Positions 1 to 12,006 of a stretch of 64,000 nt of DNA are shown here, in pieces. The stretch covers positions 310,001 through 374,000 of the forward strand of contig CAJJDP010000105.1 of the NCBI GenBank assembly GCA_905182995.1. Reading direction: 5' to 3'. This DNA is from Paramecium octaurelia (lineage: Eukaryota > Ciliophora > Oligohymenophorea > Peniculida > Parameciidae). Numbering within the stretch: the stretch's first letter is position 1; each line of letters opens with the position of its first letter. Both the position numbers and the translations under genes were made by a program. The notes under the pieces were generated by a model. The model worked only from the letters and a program-made list of their open reading frames with translations. It was not told where the DNA came from and did no database searches.

Positions 1-165
1 CAGCAGCCGTGAGATTGGTATTTTTAGTCGTTTTTTGTTTGCAATCTCAAAAACAACAGCCTCATTCCAGTCTCTTTCACAAGAAAGTGAAGCATTCTGA
101 AGTGATGATTGCAATGGCGTAAAGAAATTGACTTAATCAATTTAGATTCTTCTTCTTTGGTTCTT
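1..165 (-). CDS. Possible 5' part of a minus-strand gene running off the left edge
   Basis: On the minus strand the frame stays open from the edge for about 55 codons and has a protein-like composition, with the stretch ASLSCERDWNEAVVFEIANK. No start codon lies in this frame before an upstream TGA. A different frame just upstream offers an ATG, and a 24-nt GTA...TAG intron candidate sits near it, but I could not splice the two into one frame. I do not recognise the product. It would be divergent from the channel gene that starts at 335. Confidence 0.3.
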
Positions 166-334
166 TCATTCTAATGGTGAAAGAACAATGTTACGAGTTG
201 ACTGTTGCCCTACTATTTGTATTGATATTAACAGCGTTCATGATTTTATAAATATGTTGTTACGATATGGAGGACGATGAAGTGATTTGTGAAGAAATAC
301 TTGATTATTGAAAGACATTATTATAAAACAAATA

Positions 335-3300
335 ATGAAATAAGATGACATTCAATCTCCTTAGTTGTGTGACAATTTTCCACCAAGACCTCCCAATCCT
401 AGGAGATCTGCAATCTTCAAATAACAAAATGCCATTAGTCTCACCAAACTAGACACTCGACTCCAAGAAAAGAATGACATGCTTGTTGCATAAATCCAAA
501 AAATTGTCAAACACATGCCTTCCGATGACAAGTAATTCAAAGCAGAAAGGCATATTTACGACGCTTACTATTTGAGAACCATCCGGAACGATATTGACCT
601 TGCAGACAAAGTAATTTTAAAATATCTTTGGATCATTGAAAACAGCAGAATTTGGAGTGGTTTTCTTTTGACATTAACAATCTTCTATCAAATCCTCACT
701 TTCTTTGAAAAACCTTATCCTGAATCTGACTTCTATGAAGCACCCCAAGTTGCCAACATCGAATTGTTCATATTAATATTCCTTAAGATTGACTTCGTAA
801 TAACTTTGGTTTTGCTGGCCACTAAAAAGAACGATGGGGGGTTCCAGTTCAACACAAAGAGAATGATGAAAATGCTGTTCTTCTTGGTGTGCGTGACAGA
901 TTTCATAAATTGGAAGATTGATTAAACTCAAATTCGATTCAGTAGATTAATTAGACCAGCATTGATGATATTTTATTCCAAAGATCTGAGACGAAATCTT
1001 AAGGGAATAGTCAAAGCCAGTAAGGACTTGCTCCTACTACTTTTATTGTATGTGATTATCATATCCACTTTTGCTTTCATCGGAATAAACTTAATTGGAC
1101 AATTGGAAACCGTCGATGTAGACACACAGGATTATGGGGACTTCTTCAAACTGTTCAATATGCTCTTCATGGCTGCCACTCTGGATTTCTACCCTGACAT
1201 CATGATTCCAGCCATCTTCTAAGGCACTTTCTACGCTCTCTATTTTGTCATCTACATAATACTCTTCTTATTTCTCTTTTAACCAATCCCCTTGGCTGTT
1301 GTCTATGAAGGATTTCGGAAACACAGAATGCAAATTGCAATCTAAGACATCATCAAATAAAAATCAGCCATGATGGCCAGTTTCATCTCACTGGATTCTA
1401 ATGATGCGGGTTTTTTGACTGAAAATCAATTCAAGAAATTCTTAAAAACCTTCTACCGTGATCAACTAACTGACGACCAAGTTAAAATCATCTTCTCAGA
1501 AATTGACAAAGACTTCAAGTAATTCACAATTATCAAATAGTGATAAGATTTAATTCGATGAATTTAATCAGTTGCTCCACGTCTTATAGAATAGCAAGAA
1601 AATCTCATTGCCCAGAACAAAACCACTCCAGTGTTGGCAATCTCTAAGGAATTTCCTCAATAAACACGGATTAAAGAAATTCATTGAATCTAATGTAATC
1701 ATATCATATGATCTCAAAGGTATTTGCTCTATTCATGTTCCTCGTTACCATAGTCAATTGTGGATTAATAATATCCGCATTCTTTATTGAAGATTTGGAT
1801 GTAATTGCCATATTTGATACTATTGACATAGTGTTTTTAGGCATCTTCATTTTCGAATGCATGATTAAAATAATAGGGTTGGGAATATATGACTTTTTTG
1901 TTGATGGTTGGTATTATGTTTGATATTATCTGTAGGAATGTTTTTGATATCTCGTTGATATTACTATAGATACTGTTTGACTATATCTTATTCAGTTTTG
2001 TGACTGGAAATATTGTATAATCAATCAAAGCCAATAGGATTTTGAGAATTGCTAAGATCCAGAAGGTATTCAGACTTTTTAGAGCCTTCAGATCGATTAA
2101 GTTGGTGGGTTATCTACTGAGAGGATTAGAAATATTCGCTCATGTGAGAAACCTGCTCTACAAGATCATCATTTGTGTTCCTCTTATTCTGAGATTGATC
2201 CTGCCAGTGTAGATAGTCTTTTTTACATATTCTTGCATAGGGATTTACATCTATGGGGGAATCTAGAATGATGATCAGAACCCATTCTCAAACAATTCAT
2301 GCGATCCGAATGAGTTTCGATATTTGTGGGGTTAATGTAAATATGCAGACTTTAATTCAATGGGCGGATCATATTTGATGATGTTACAAGTGTTTACAGC
2401 ATCCTCCTGGGGACAATTAGTATTTGAACTCTCATTTGACACCAAGAATCTAGTGACTCCAATGATCTTTATTGGGTCGTTTGTTTTCCTCTCCATTTTC
2501 TTGTTGGCACTCATCGGAGGGTTAGTTTGGGAAGTATTCACAGTTGTCTCTAAGACTCTATTTGAATAGGAGATGGAGCATTTCAAACCAGAGGAGAGAG
2601 TGGCCATTTAACTTAATTTTTAGGATGAAGCTTTACTGGGTAGCAGTTTGGGAACTGAATATGACGTTCGAAATGGAACTTAGTTAAGTAATGCTATTCA
2701 GTTACAGAAGAAAACTGCAATTCTCAATGATGATAATCCAGACATCCTCGAGTTTAGACCGAGGAATGTGAATTTTAGAGCGAATCAGAATGAGAAGTTG
2801 GAGATTCCTGTTGAGTTGGATATTCAGATTGATACACAAATATACAGTAAGGTACTGAAGGTAGGAATCAATCCAAACCAAGTGACTCGGAATTTGAAAC
2901 CTTAAGGAGATTTCGCTTAAATTGTTGAGGATGAGTTGCTTGAGATTCAGAAACTGTATTGTGACTACTTTATTGATTATCAAGAATTCTTGGAAATCAA
3001 ATTCATTAAAGAGTCTCATAACATTTATAATGTTACTTCAGAGTATGTAGTGCACATTAGAAATGAAATTAAGAAGGACGAAATGTTTAAACGGAAACAT
3101 GTCAACATTTCCAATCATGATTTACTGATCTAATATGCTGTTTTGAGAGACACTAGTGAAATGTACATTAAATAATAGGAGGAACAGTATTTTAAGACTG
3201 AATATGGTTAAAAATTCGAATTAATCAAAGAACTCAAATTTCAGAGTAAATTCAAAGTTGAGAGTAAGATACTCTTCTCTTTAATGGGTATTTTGAAGTT

Positions 3301-4078
3301 TCCAAAGCCCAATATCAAATACTTCTTTTAGATTCTCTATTTGATCGAGAATTACTTCACCTATTAATTGTTACCAGATTGCTCTTTCTTTAAATTAGTG
3401 CATCAGATGGATGGAAAATGGTATTTGATTAGTATTGAAGACAAGCAAATCGTATTCACAAAGATCGGAACAGGACCTTGGACTCATGATAATTTGCTGT
3501 TTGATCAATGTCAAATGAGAATTTGTGAAAATCTGAAATTCATGAAAGAAATCAAGAATGCTGAAGTGAAAACACACATACGAGAATTCCACACCAGCAT
3601 GAACAAAATGGCTAAACAGTTCGAACTTGATGTTACCAAAATAGATGTCAGGAGTACCATCATCATCTACCAAATAAAAAATGAACGTTATGCTCCTCCT
3701 GATTCTACGACTCCCAGAATTAATGGATACAAACAAATCATCAGTCCCAGATACATGACAATGAGTGTTAAGAATCCACTTGTCAGTCAACTCAATGTGG
3801 AGGTGAACTCTTTCAATGAGGATTATAACCCAGAAGAGATATTTCAAATGGGCGATAATGTGGACGAGTGTCATAGACATGTCAGTTAGACTATGATATT
3901 CGTTCTCTCCAAAATCTAGGCTCAAGAGAGTAGGATTGTGTATCAGAATCAGGTTATGCTGGCCTAATTTGTCTTAGATTTGGCTGGAGTTATTAAGAAC
4001 TATTCTGACAATTTCTTTTAGCAATTAGAGGAATTATATTCTTTACGCAGTAAACAAAGGGGAGTAAAATAAAAATGA
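335..4078 (+). CDS. Two-pore cation channel (TPC family) with long C-terminal tail
   Basis: A 1,223-residue protein made of four exons, with introns at 1519-1540, 1695-1719 and 1911-1935. Repeat I (about residues 95-300) has six membrane segments and a pore stretch AATLDFYPDIMIPAI, close to the TPC filter pattern. Two EF-hand-like segments follow at about 350-410, as in plant TPC1. Repeat II (about 450-720) has an arginine-bearing S4 (RILRIAKIQKVFRLFRAFR) and a second pore around TASSWGQ. TPCs are homodimeric cation channels of endolysosomal or vacuolar membranes, gated by voltage, calcium, PI(3,5)P2 or NAADP depending on the lineage. The roughly 500 residues after the last membrane segment are unusually long and I recognise no domain there. 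The start is the first ATG after an in-frame TGA at 302. The second intron ends in AAG. Confidence 0.85.
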
Positions 4079-4088
4079 TAATTAATAT

Positions 4089-4382
4089 ATGTATAAATTA
4101 TATTGTGAGTTCTCTGGGTAGCTTGTTGAATTATTTGAAGAATTCAACAGCGACAAATCAAACATCAAACAATTTCCCATTCCTACCCAATTGTTATATC
4201 CATGGATGTACAACAAAACCTCAGGAATGATTAAGTGTTCTCCTTAATTTATTCTTTAATTTCCCTTAAATAATATGCAAATTTTATATGGGTTTCCACA
4301 CTCAATTCAATAACCCCACAAGGTGATTCGTCAGATCAAAGTGAAATATCCTTCATCAAAATTACATATATTAAGTAATTGA
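4089..4382 (+). CDS. Small unknown protein, 97 residues
   Basis: An open frame begins 10 bases after the channel stop and ends 24 bases before the kinase ATG. It is intronless and richer in G+C than the flanking spacers. Its protein-like composition includes TQLLYPWMYNKTSGMIKC. No membrane segment or known motif is visible. With only one stop codon in this code, a 97-codon frame can occur by chance, so the call rests on composition and on how neatly it fills the gap. Confidence 0.45.
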
Positions 4383-4406
4383 TTATATAATAAAATTTCA
4401 TTCATT

Positions 4407-5527
4407 ATGAAAAGGTCAATTAAGTAGCCTGCTTCTTCCTCCTATCAATTTCTCGATAAGTTAGGTGAAGGGTAATTCTAATCATAAAGAAAATAGTGCT
4501 TTCGGATACATTTGGAAAGTCAAACACATTTCAAGCGGTCAAATATTTGCTTGTAAGCTTGTCAAAAATTCTATGAGGAAGGAAAAAAAATTACTGCAGA
4601 GAGAAATACAAATCTTACAAATCCTTAAGAGCAAAAAAGGTATTTAAATAATAAAGACATCAAGGATTTACATAGTTGTTTGCATCTGGGTCTGATTAGC
4701 AAAATACATACTTTGTTATGAATCTAATGGGTGAAAACTTGGAACAGCGTCGCCAAAAGCAAGGAAATTTCAATAGAATCTTACCAATAGGATTGGAGAT
4801 CATCAAACTTTTGAAAGAACTCCATTCGTTAGGAGTAATTCATCGTGATATCAAACCAGAGAATTTTGTTATGCAAGACGGTAAAATCAATCTGATTGAT
4901 TTTGGACTTTCGAAAAAATACATTATTGATGGTCATCATATTCATTACAAAGAGAATAAAGGAATGATAGGGACTGCTCGATATGCATCCATAAATGCCT
5001 TAAAAGGTATAGAACAATCCAGAAGGGATGACTTAGAATCCTTGGGATATATGCTCATATATTTGCATCAAGGCAATTTACCTTGGTACTCTATTAGTGA
5101 TCAAGATAAGGAAATCAGATACTTAAAAATCAAAAAAATGAAAAAAGCTCTAAAAATAGATAAATTTTTTGGTTTACCAATTTAATTATCAAGTTTTATG
5201 GAATATGTAAAAGGGTTAAAGTTTGACGAAGATCCCAACTATGAGTATTTGATCTCTCTATTCTCTCAAGAGGAAAGCGGAACTCGTCTGGCACTACAAT
5301 ATTTTCAGCCAAAACCTGCTATTAGATTAAAATTCATTTAAATGTAAAGAACCAGTTTTCGCTCACCTCCTAAAGAAATTAATTCCAGCAGAAAGGCCAG
5401 CTTTGAAGAATCTTCTTCAGCTGGGTCTGACATCCAAGAAGAACTTCAAGAATCCATAAAATTAAAAAATTTTATTGTAGGAATCAAACAACCAGCTGAC
5501 AGTCCAATCTATGTTCAATAGAAGTGA
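4407..5527 (+). CDS. Casein kinase 1-like protein kinase
   Basis: A 356-residue protein with introns at 4472-4496 (after the first glycines of the nucleotide loop) and 4640-4664. It has the glycine loop LGEGAFGYIWKV, a VAIK-type lysine in FACKLVKN, the catalytic loop HRDIKPENF, the DFG segment LIDFGLSKKY, and GTARYAS in place of the APE region. LESLGYMLIYLHQGNLPW is the CK1 family signature. A short Ser-rich tail of about 60 residues follows the kinase core. CK1 kinases are acidophilic Ser/Thr kinases acting in vesicle traffic, cilia and signalling; ciliates have large expansions of this family. The substrate cannot be read from sequence. The second intron ends in AAG. Confidence 0.88.
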
Positions 5528-5667
5528 TTAATTAATATACTTCATTTTTATAATTAATAAATTTCATTAACCTCAGCATATTTCTAATGAATTGTATTAA
5601 ACATATAAAAATCCATCCTCTTGATTCTTGTTTTTCTCATAGATAATGCCAATCGTGTCTTCTAAAA

Positions 5668-6033
5668 TCAATATTAATAATTTTTACCAAATGATAAAAA
5701 CTAAGAATTGCAAAATAACATTACTGTCCGATTATATCTCAAACTTAGATGTTATGATATATATGAGAAAAGACTTATGACTTGTACCTTTTTGTTTAAA
5801 ATAAATAAAAACCTAATGATCTATTAAAAACAACATTACATTTAGTTCTTAGGACCAACAACATCACTAGTTTGATTCTTTTATTTAAGTGGCTCACAAA
5901 CTACAACTACTTCGGATTAGGCGGTGTATTTCTCAGATAACTCCCTTCTATTTGCAAGAGGTCTATTTTCAAAGTAATTGTAAGGGGTATCATTTTATGA
6001 TGCATTTTAGCGACTCTTAGCATTATTCCCCAT
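5668..6033 (-). CDS. Small protein with N-myristoylation-type start
   Basis: A 121-residue frame opens MGNNAKSRQNAS, a good N-myristoylation context (Gly2, small residue at position 6). It continues with YNYFENRPLANRRELSEKYT and a Val-rich stretch SEVVVVCEPLKQ. The first 70 codons look coding. The last 50 are AT-rich and may instead belong to an intron or the 3' UTR. It lies downstream of, and in the same direction as, the histidine kinase ending at 6102, 68 bases away. I do not recognise the family; by position and start it could be a membrane-tethered adaptor, but that is inference. Confidence 0.5.
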
Positions 6034-6101
6034 TTTAATTAATTTCTCTAATAGAATATTGAGGAAAGGACTGTTATAATTAATATAATATCACTAGGGA
6101 A

Positions 6102-8524
6102 TCAAATTTACAACTAGGAAGTAAGGAAGTATTATGATCGCTTTTTAGCATCTTCGTGGTGTATTATGTATTAAAATGCCTCTCTCAAGGTTCTCACAAA
6201 TACTGGTTTCTAAACCACATGGAGCATTCCGATTTGAATGCACAAATCCAAAGTTTCTCTATCATCATGAGCAGTGCACCCTATTATTGGGACATAAGCC
6301 ATTTCTAAATCAATCATCATTTACACTAATAGTTTAGTAGCCTAATTATTAGGTGATAAGATACTTCGATTCCTCCCATGATTGGCATATCCAAATCCAT
6401 AAGAATCAACAAAATATTCTATTAGTATTCTTAAACCATTTCAATAGCTTATTGTCCATTGAAAGCCTTAAGGAAATGTTAATATCCCATTTATTTCATC
6501 ATCATGATCAAAGTATCATGATTGAAGGGTTCATCATCCACAATGAGGATTGATTTATCAGCATCAATTACACCTTTATTTATCAATGAAGAACATAACT
6601 GCTATTAGTTTTTGTGTTTCCTTGATAATTAAAAAAAATTGATTTTATTGGTAAGTGGTTGATTGGCCTAGGGTTCATCAATCGCATTTAATGAATTTAT
6701 TTATAAATTTGATTCTTTAGATGTGAATATGGATTTAATGGTTCCACAATTATTTTAAGAGCTTTTCATGTTTTTCAAACTTCTATATCTGAGCATATTT
6801 CCAACAGATTATATTTCTTATTAACTTTCCACTGACTTACTCTCTTTGATGTTAAGTTTAAATCTAAACTCCACACCTTATTCAGATTAAGCTACTTCTA
6901 AATGTTATTCTTAGGAACTTAAAATATTGATTAGATTATTTGTAATCTTTAATGACATTTTCAACTCCTTTTTAATCACTAAGTGTTTCTTTTTGAATTG
7001 AAAATCCCATTATTATTTGATCCATTAATTAATAATTTCAACATCATCCTCACTAAAACAATCTCCACTTCCATCAATAACAAAATTTACTACTGTCCGC
7101 TCCTAACTAAAATTGATATTCAAACTAATTTACCCACCTGAGGGTGTATGTCTATAAGAAAAGTTTAAAATATTATATAATACTCTTTCCAATTTGATCA
7201 CATCTGATATGATGTAAAAACTAGTAAATTAATGATTATTTGTACTTCTCGATTTTTTGCAATGGAACTTATTCAACAAAAACTTGTAATAGAATTCTTT
7301 TGTTCTTGCATTAGGATTCAATCAGTTCTGACAATTATAGTAAAAATTATTTCATATATATTTTACTAGATTAAATTGTAATTTGGTCTGGCTGTGTACT
7401 TAAAAATTCCAATAAATCAGAAATTTAAAAATATTGCAATTTTGAGTTAATATAGGCAGGTTTAATAAAATTGGATTTTGTTTAACTATCCACATCATTG
7501 CTGTTATAGGCTGTAGAAAGGAACCCCAAAGTAGCATTTAAGGGTGTTTTTAGTTTATGAGCAAAAAGATCAGTGAATTGTTTTTAAAATTAATGAAACT
7601 TTTTTTTGGTTTATTTTATTATGAAGTTGTCAATCTTTAAAAAGGTTAATATTTATAAATTTCCTGAATCAATTGATTTATGCATAACCTGAAATTATTA
7701 CTTGATATTCTTTGATGTGTCTACTGAAGAGGCTATGTAATGGTTGTAATCATTGCTGTCGAGCAAATCCTAACCATTAATGAAATTAAGAAAGGAAAGG
7801 CAATCCTGAAATACCGGTTATTATGGTTTGTTCGTATTTTAATCAGAACCGCTTGCAAAATCCTAGTCCTAATAACATTTAATGTAGAATTGCTGATGTT
7901 TGTCCATTTGTGTATTTTATGTCATTTATACATAAGGATTAATCTCTAATAGCGTTGAGCTACTCGGAGTAATGTCCCTATAATTTGAATCAAATATTTA
8001 AATTATTATTTGTTTCTTTAATTCTTGCAGAATTTCATTTTATGCCACCTCAATAATTGAAGGAGAGCCTTCCATATTTTTAATTTAATACAGTAAAAAT
8101 GCAATACTTTATATGATTGATTAAAATTATGAATAAACTAGGTTACCTTCATATTGGATTGAAAATAGAATGATGCTTATCGTTGCTTATAAGGCTTTAC
8201 AGTGCCTTTACATTTGCAATTTACTTGTTTAATAAATTTGCAATAGACAAAATGTTAACCAAATTGACTGGGCTCCATAATGGAGAAGCTGAATAATATT
8301 ATAGCTTATTAGGATGAAGTAAGTCGACTCCTCAAATCTTTTACATTGTAGAATCAATATAAGTTAGGCTAATAATCAACTTAGGCATTCTTACTAATTT
8401 GTAGGGTAAGCAATAACGTAGTACATATCAAAATAGAGATTTAATACTCTATTATACCTTTGATTATCTCAGGCAGAATGAGAAATCCTAACAATAATTG
8501 GAATTTAATGATTTATAAAATCAT
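6102..8524 (-). CDS. Hybrid sensor histidine kinase with receiver domain (copy A)
   Basis: A 782-residue protein with three introns: 8369-8394 (26 nt), 7221-7245 (25 nt) and 6342-6364 (23 nt). The N-terminal third carries several hydrophobic membrane segments. The HisKA box is FAHKLKTPLNATLGF, with the phospho-acceptor His at about 314. The ATPase N box is LERVLYNILNFSYRHT and the G1 box is weak (VIDGSGDCF). The C-terminal receiver has SILIVDDEPFNHDTL, the acceptor Asp in MDLDMP, a conserved Thr (CTAHDD) and a Lys (QKPVF). It is the downstream paralogue of copy B, 170 bases away on the same strand. The receiver intron falls exactly in the GIE|ATK motif. The expected role is a His-Asp phosphorelay at a membrane; the ligand is unknown. 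Confidence 0.82.
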
Positions 8525-8694
8525 TCTGGGTAATAAAAATTAAAATATATTCTGACGAATAAAAATATAAGGATAGCCTTTTTATCCTTTTAATAAGCAA
8601 AGCAACTCTTCTATATTTTAAATGCGAAAAGATATTTTAATGGCCTTTAGGTTAATAAAAAATATAAACACACAAATAGAGACTCATAATGTTA

Positions 8695-11291
8695 TCATTT
8701 AATACTTGACGAAATTACTTTGGATCCAAAAATAATATTTTAAGATTTAACTTTGACTTCATTAATTCTCAAAAATGTTTCTTACAAACTCCTTATAAAT
8801 ACAGGTTTAGCAATGATACAAATCATTCCTGCCATTAGACATTCCTATTGAGTATCTTTATCATCATGCGCAGTACAAGCAACGATTGGTATATAATCGA
8901 TTTCACCGTCTTACATCTATTGGATGAGAGCCTTTGTAGCCTAGAGATGGAACTTAAGATGCATATATACTTTAATTCCGCCCATTATAGGCATATCTAG
9001 ATCCATGAAGATAATTTTGATAGATTTGTAATGTTTGGTTACTAATTCTATACATTATTAGCCATGGTAGGCACTAATAAAATTTTTGAATCCTAAACTC
9101 TTGAGCATAAGTTTCAGAGTGTCATGATTGAAGGGCTCATCATCAACTAACATAATGGTTTGATTCATGTCTTGTCTGATGTCTATGGAATCTGTAATAC
9201 GTTTCACATTGAAAGAGTGATCAAAAGCCATCGAAATAGTTAGTGATTTGTCAATGATTTCCTTTTGAAACATAGATTTGTGAAAAGGAAGGATGCTTTG
9301 TTGGAGTGGTTGGTTCTTTAATAGAGTACTTTTTGGAGAGGTTTGAACCATTTAAGTGCTCAATTAAAGCGGTTTATTTGCAAGGGGTTCAGCATCAATC
9401 TCATATTCTTCTAAGATTTTATCCCTACATATAATTGTATGATATACGATGTTTGATTCTTATTGCTTGTAAATAATGATATGTGATTTGGTAGATGTTT
9501 TTTAAGTGAATTAGACCTATTTCTCTAGAAACTCAAATTCCTCTAACTGATTTCGAATGACTACTACAGAGTTTCTTATTGGCAGTTGAGACTGATAAAA
9601 AAGTGATAGCTTGCTCCATCATCCAAATCATGGTTTATTTATAAGGAACACTTAAAATCACTAAGAAAATAAATTAATTTATTCGTGATCTATAGTGTGA
9701 GGCTAAACTTGAAGGTAGATCTTTTGGCAATTGAATTGCGAAATCCATTGATGCATTAGTTTTATAGTTTAGCAAAATTGTTGATTTATTCAAATTGTTC
9801 TTACTTGAATCCTTAAACATTATCATTAATCTTGAATTAAACTTAATTATTTTCAGTCAATACATCCACTTTTAATTGAATTTTCCCTTTGATTTATGTG
9901 TGTCTATATGATTTGTTCAGTAAATTGAATAGGATTCGCTCCAATCTTAACTAATCAGTCGATAAGTATATTGGTCTATCATAAAATGCAGTAATCAAAT
10001 ACCTCTCATTTATATCAAAGGGTTTGGAATTAACTGTAAAGATGACTTGAATCTACTTAGCTCGACATTGCAATTCGATCATGTCGTAAATCAATTGCAA
10101 AGTCTTATGTAAATTGACCTTACTCACTTTAAAAGTAACTAGTTTTGCTGAATTAACATAATCTAAAATATCCTAGACTTAATAATATTGGATTTTTGAA
10201 TTGATAAAGGCAGGCTTCAAAAAATTAGACTTTAATTATTCATCTATTGTGTTGTTATCTTGCACAATGGCTTATAGGAATCCTAGAGTGGTGTTGAGAG
10301 GAGTCTTCAATTTGTGTGTAAATATTTTGGACAAACTTAACTTAAACTTATCTATGTATTTATTTTGCTTTGATGGTATTTTATCTTGCAAACTAACAAA
10401 TGCAACTAGAGTGTAAACTTTTTGAATTTATTTAAATTATTCTATATATAATCTATATTATTGTTTTTGTCCTGTTAGTTCTTCGTATTCAGATGCTAAA
10501 ATCACATTATCCTTCATCTAATGCTTACACTTTTGGTAGAATTCCAGAAATCCAGCAATAGTATCAAAAACTGAGGGCTTTAAAGTGAGAAGTTGGGATT
10601 CCTGAGCCATGTCCAGTTGTTGTTTGGTATAACATTTGATTTTGATATCCTTTCTGATTTGAGATTGCAATTTCTGATTTTCAGAACGAGATGAAAATAA
10701 TGTGGCATTTGATATTTAGATTTGTTCTGATGGCATTAAGTTGTCTCCGTTAATTTCATTTTACTTTTGGTCGAATGTGTAATACCTTACGTTTTTAATG
10801 ATCTGTTTTAGCAGTTTATTTTGAGTTTGCTTCTTAAGATTGGTGAAATTGTACTTTTTGTAAAGAAATATGATAATCAGAATCAATTATTCTAAAATTG
10901 ATTAAAGTATACTAATCTCTGCCATCGGTTGAACTTATGCGCAAGTGAATGCGATTACAATTAGTAAGGTTACAAATTAAACTAGATGTTAGTCCAATGA
11001 TATCGAAAATATATTAAACCAAATAGCAGGTACTCCTCGTAGAACCAATTGGAAACAGCAATAATACACTACGATGACTTGTTCGAAAATTAGTTGTTTT
11101 CTATGACTCTTGTACTTGTATAACAAATAAACTTCAGATAAGCATCAACTTTACTTACTTAAAATCAAACCAAAGAGGATTGCATTAGATATGATTGTGA
11201 ACATTTCTGACTTCGTTATCCCAAAAATCAAATTGACTGCGGAAATAAAGAACATAGTTTCATTTTAATTTCTAACAGAGCCCTGAGTCAT
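8695..11291 (-). CDS. Hybrid sensor histidine kinase with receiver domain (copy B)
   Basis: An 838-residue protein with introns at 11132-11158 (27 nt, ending AAG), 9425-9447 (23 nt) and 8941-8970 (30 nt). Hydrophobic segments fill about residues 10-170 (for example FFISAVNLIFGITK and ILIIIFLYKK). A coiled linker leads to the HisKA box FTHKLKTPLNTTLGFL, with His at about 317. The N box is RLERILFNLLNKSYRHT and the G1 box INDNVQGF; a G2-like GFRNSI is degenerate. The receiver starts TIMLVDDEPFNHDTLKLML and has the acceptor Asp in FMDLDMPIMGGIK, followed by ACTAHDD and AKPVF. It shares domain order, acceptor-His position and the phase-0 receiver intron with copy A, so the two are tandem duplicates. 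The predicted role is a membrane phosphorelay sensor. Confidence 0.85.
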
Positions 11292-11522
11292 TATATATTA
11301 TAAGTAAATTTAATAATAACTTTTTGAATGCCAATATTAATCTGTTCTGAGGAAATAAATGCTGTCCCCACCTCCCCCCATCTCAGTATTACAGACTCAT
11401 TAACATTTAAATATCTCAAATGTAAATTAATATGCTACTGAATCATTTGTACTTCAATTGCCACTCTATCAATAATCAATCAATTGAAGCATGCAAATTA
11501 AATTAATATAAACATTTTATTA

Positions 11523-12006
11523 ATGTAACAAGTGGAGCCAATTATAGCTAAGTTGCGAATAGCTGAATTAGACGACTATGAGCCCCTGAAGAAATTCCTA
11601 CCCAATGTACTCTTAATCCTATATATATTTTACCCATCTAGCCCAATATCAAGTTATCACACATAGCCTTTGCAACATTATTGCTCTCAATATTATGCAC
11701 CTTGTTGGGCATTGCTCCAAGAGTCGTGACTGGCTTAGTAGGCGCCTTGATCCCCTCCTTTCAAGCAATAAACAAGTACCAAACTACAGGTATAACGCAA
11801 TTAAGACCTTATTAGGTGAGGTTTACACGTGCCTTCCTTATTTCATCATATTTTCAACCTACTTGACCTTTCAAGGATGGATAATGTGGATCTTCTCATT
11901 CATACCATGCTTCGATACCATGTGTTTATTGTTTGTGTTGGCTCTCCATCACCCAGATGTGCAATTATCTAATAAAATTTGGAATTTGTTGTAGAAAGTA
12001 TTGTGA
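11523..12006 (+). CDS. REEP/TB2-DP1/HVA22-family membrane-shaping protein
   Basis: A 140-residue protein with introns at 11607-11641 (35 nt) and 11790-11815 (26 nt). The mature frame gives two hydrophobic hairpins, IAFATLLLSILCTLLGIAP and VYTCLPYFIIFSTYLTFQ. They are joined by LIPSFQAINKYQTTGE, which matches the P-S-F-x-A-hydrophilic linker of the REEP/DP1/HVA22 family, usually followed by an aromatic-rich second half as here (WIMWIFSFIPCFDT). Family members curve tubular endoplasmic reticulum. The length is typical of the small yeast Yop1-like forms. It diverges from histidine kinase copy B, with a 231-base spacer between their ATGs. Confidence 0.72.

Noticed and set aside
6342-6364. Frameshift in the receiver domain of histidine kinase A
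   Set aside because: The shift is removed exactly by a 23-nt GTA...TAG intron, and the paralogue has an intron at the same codon, so the gene is intact there.
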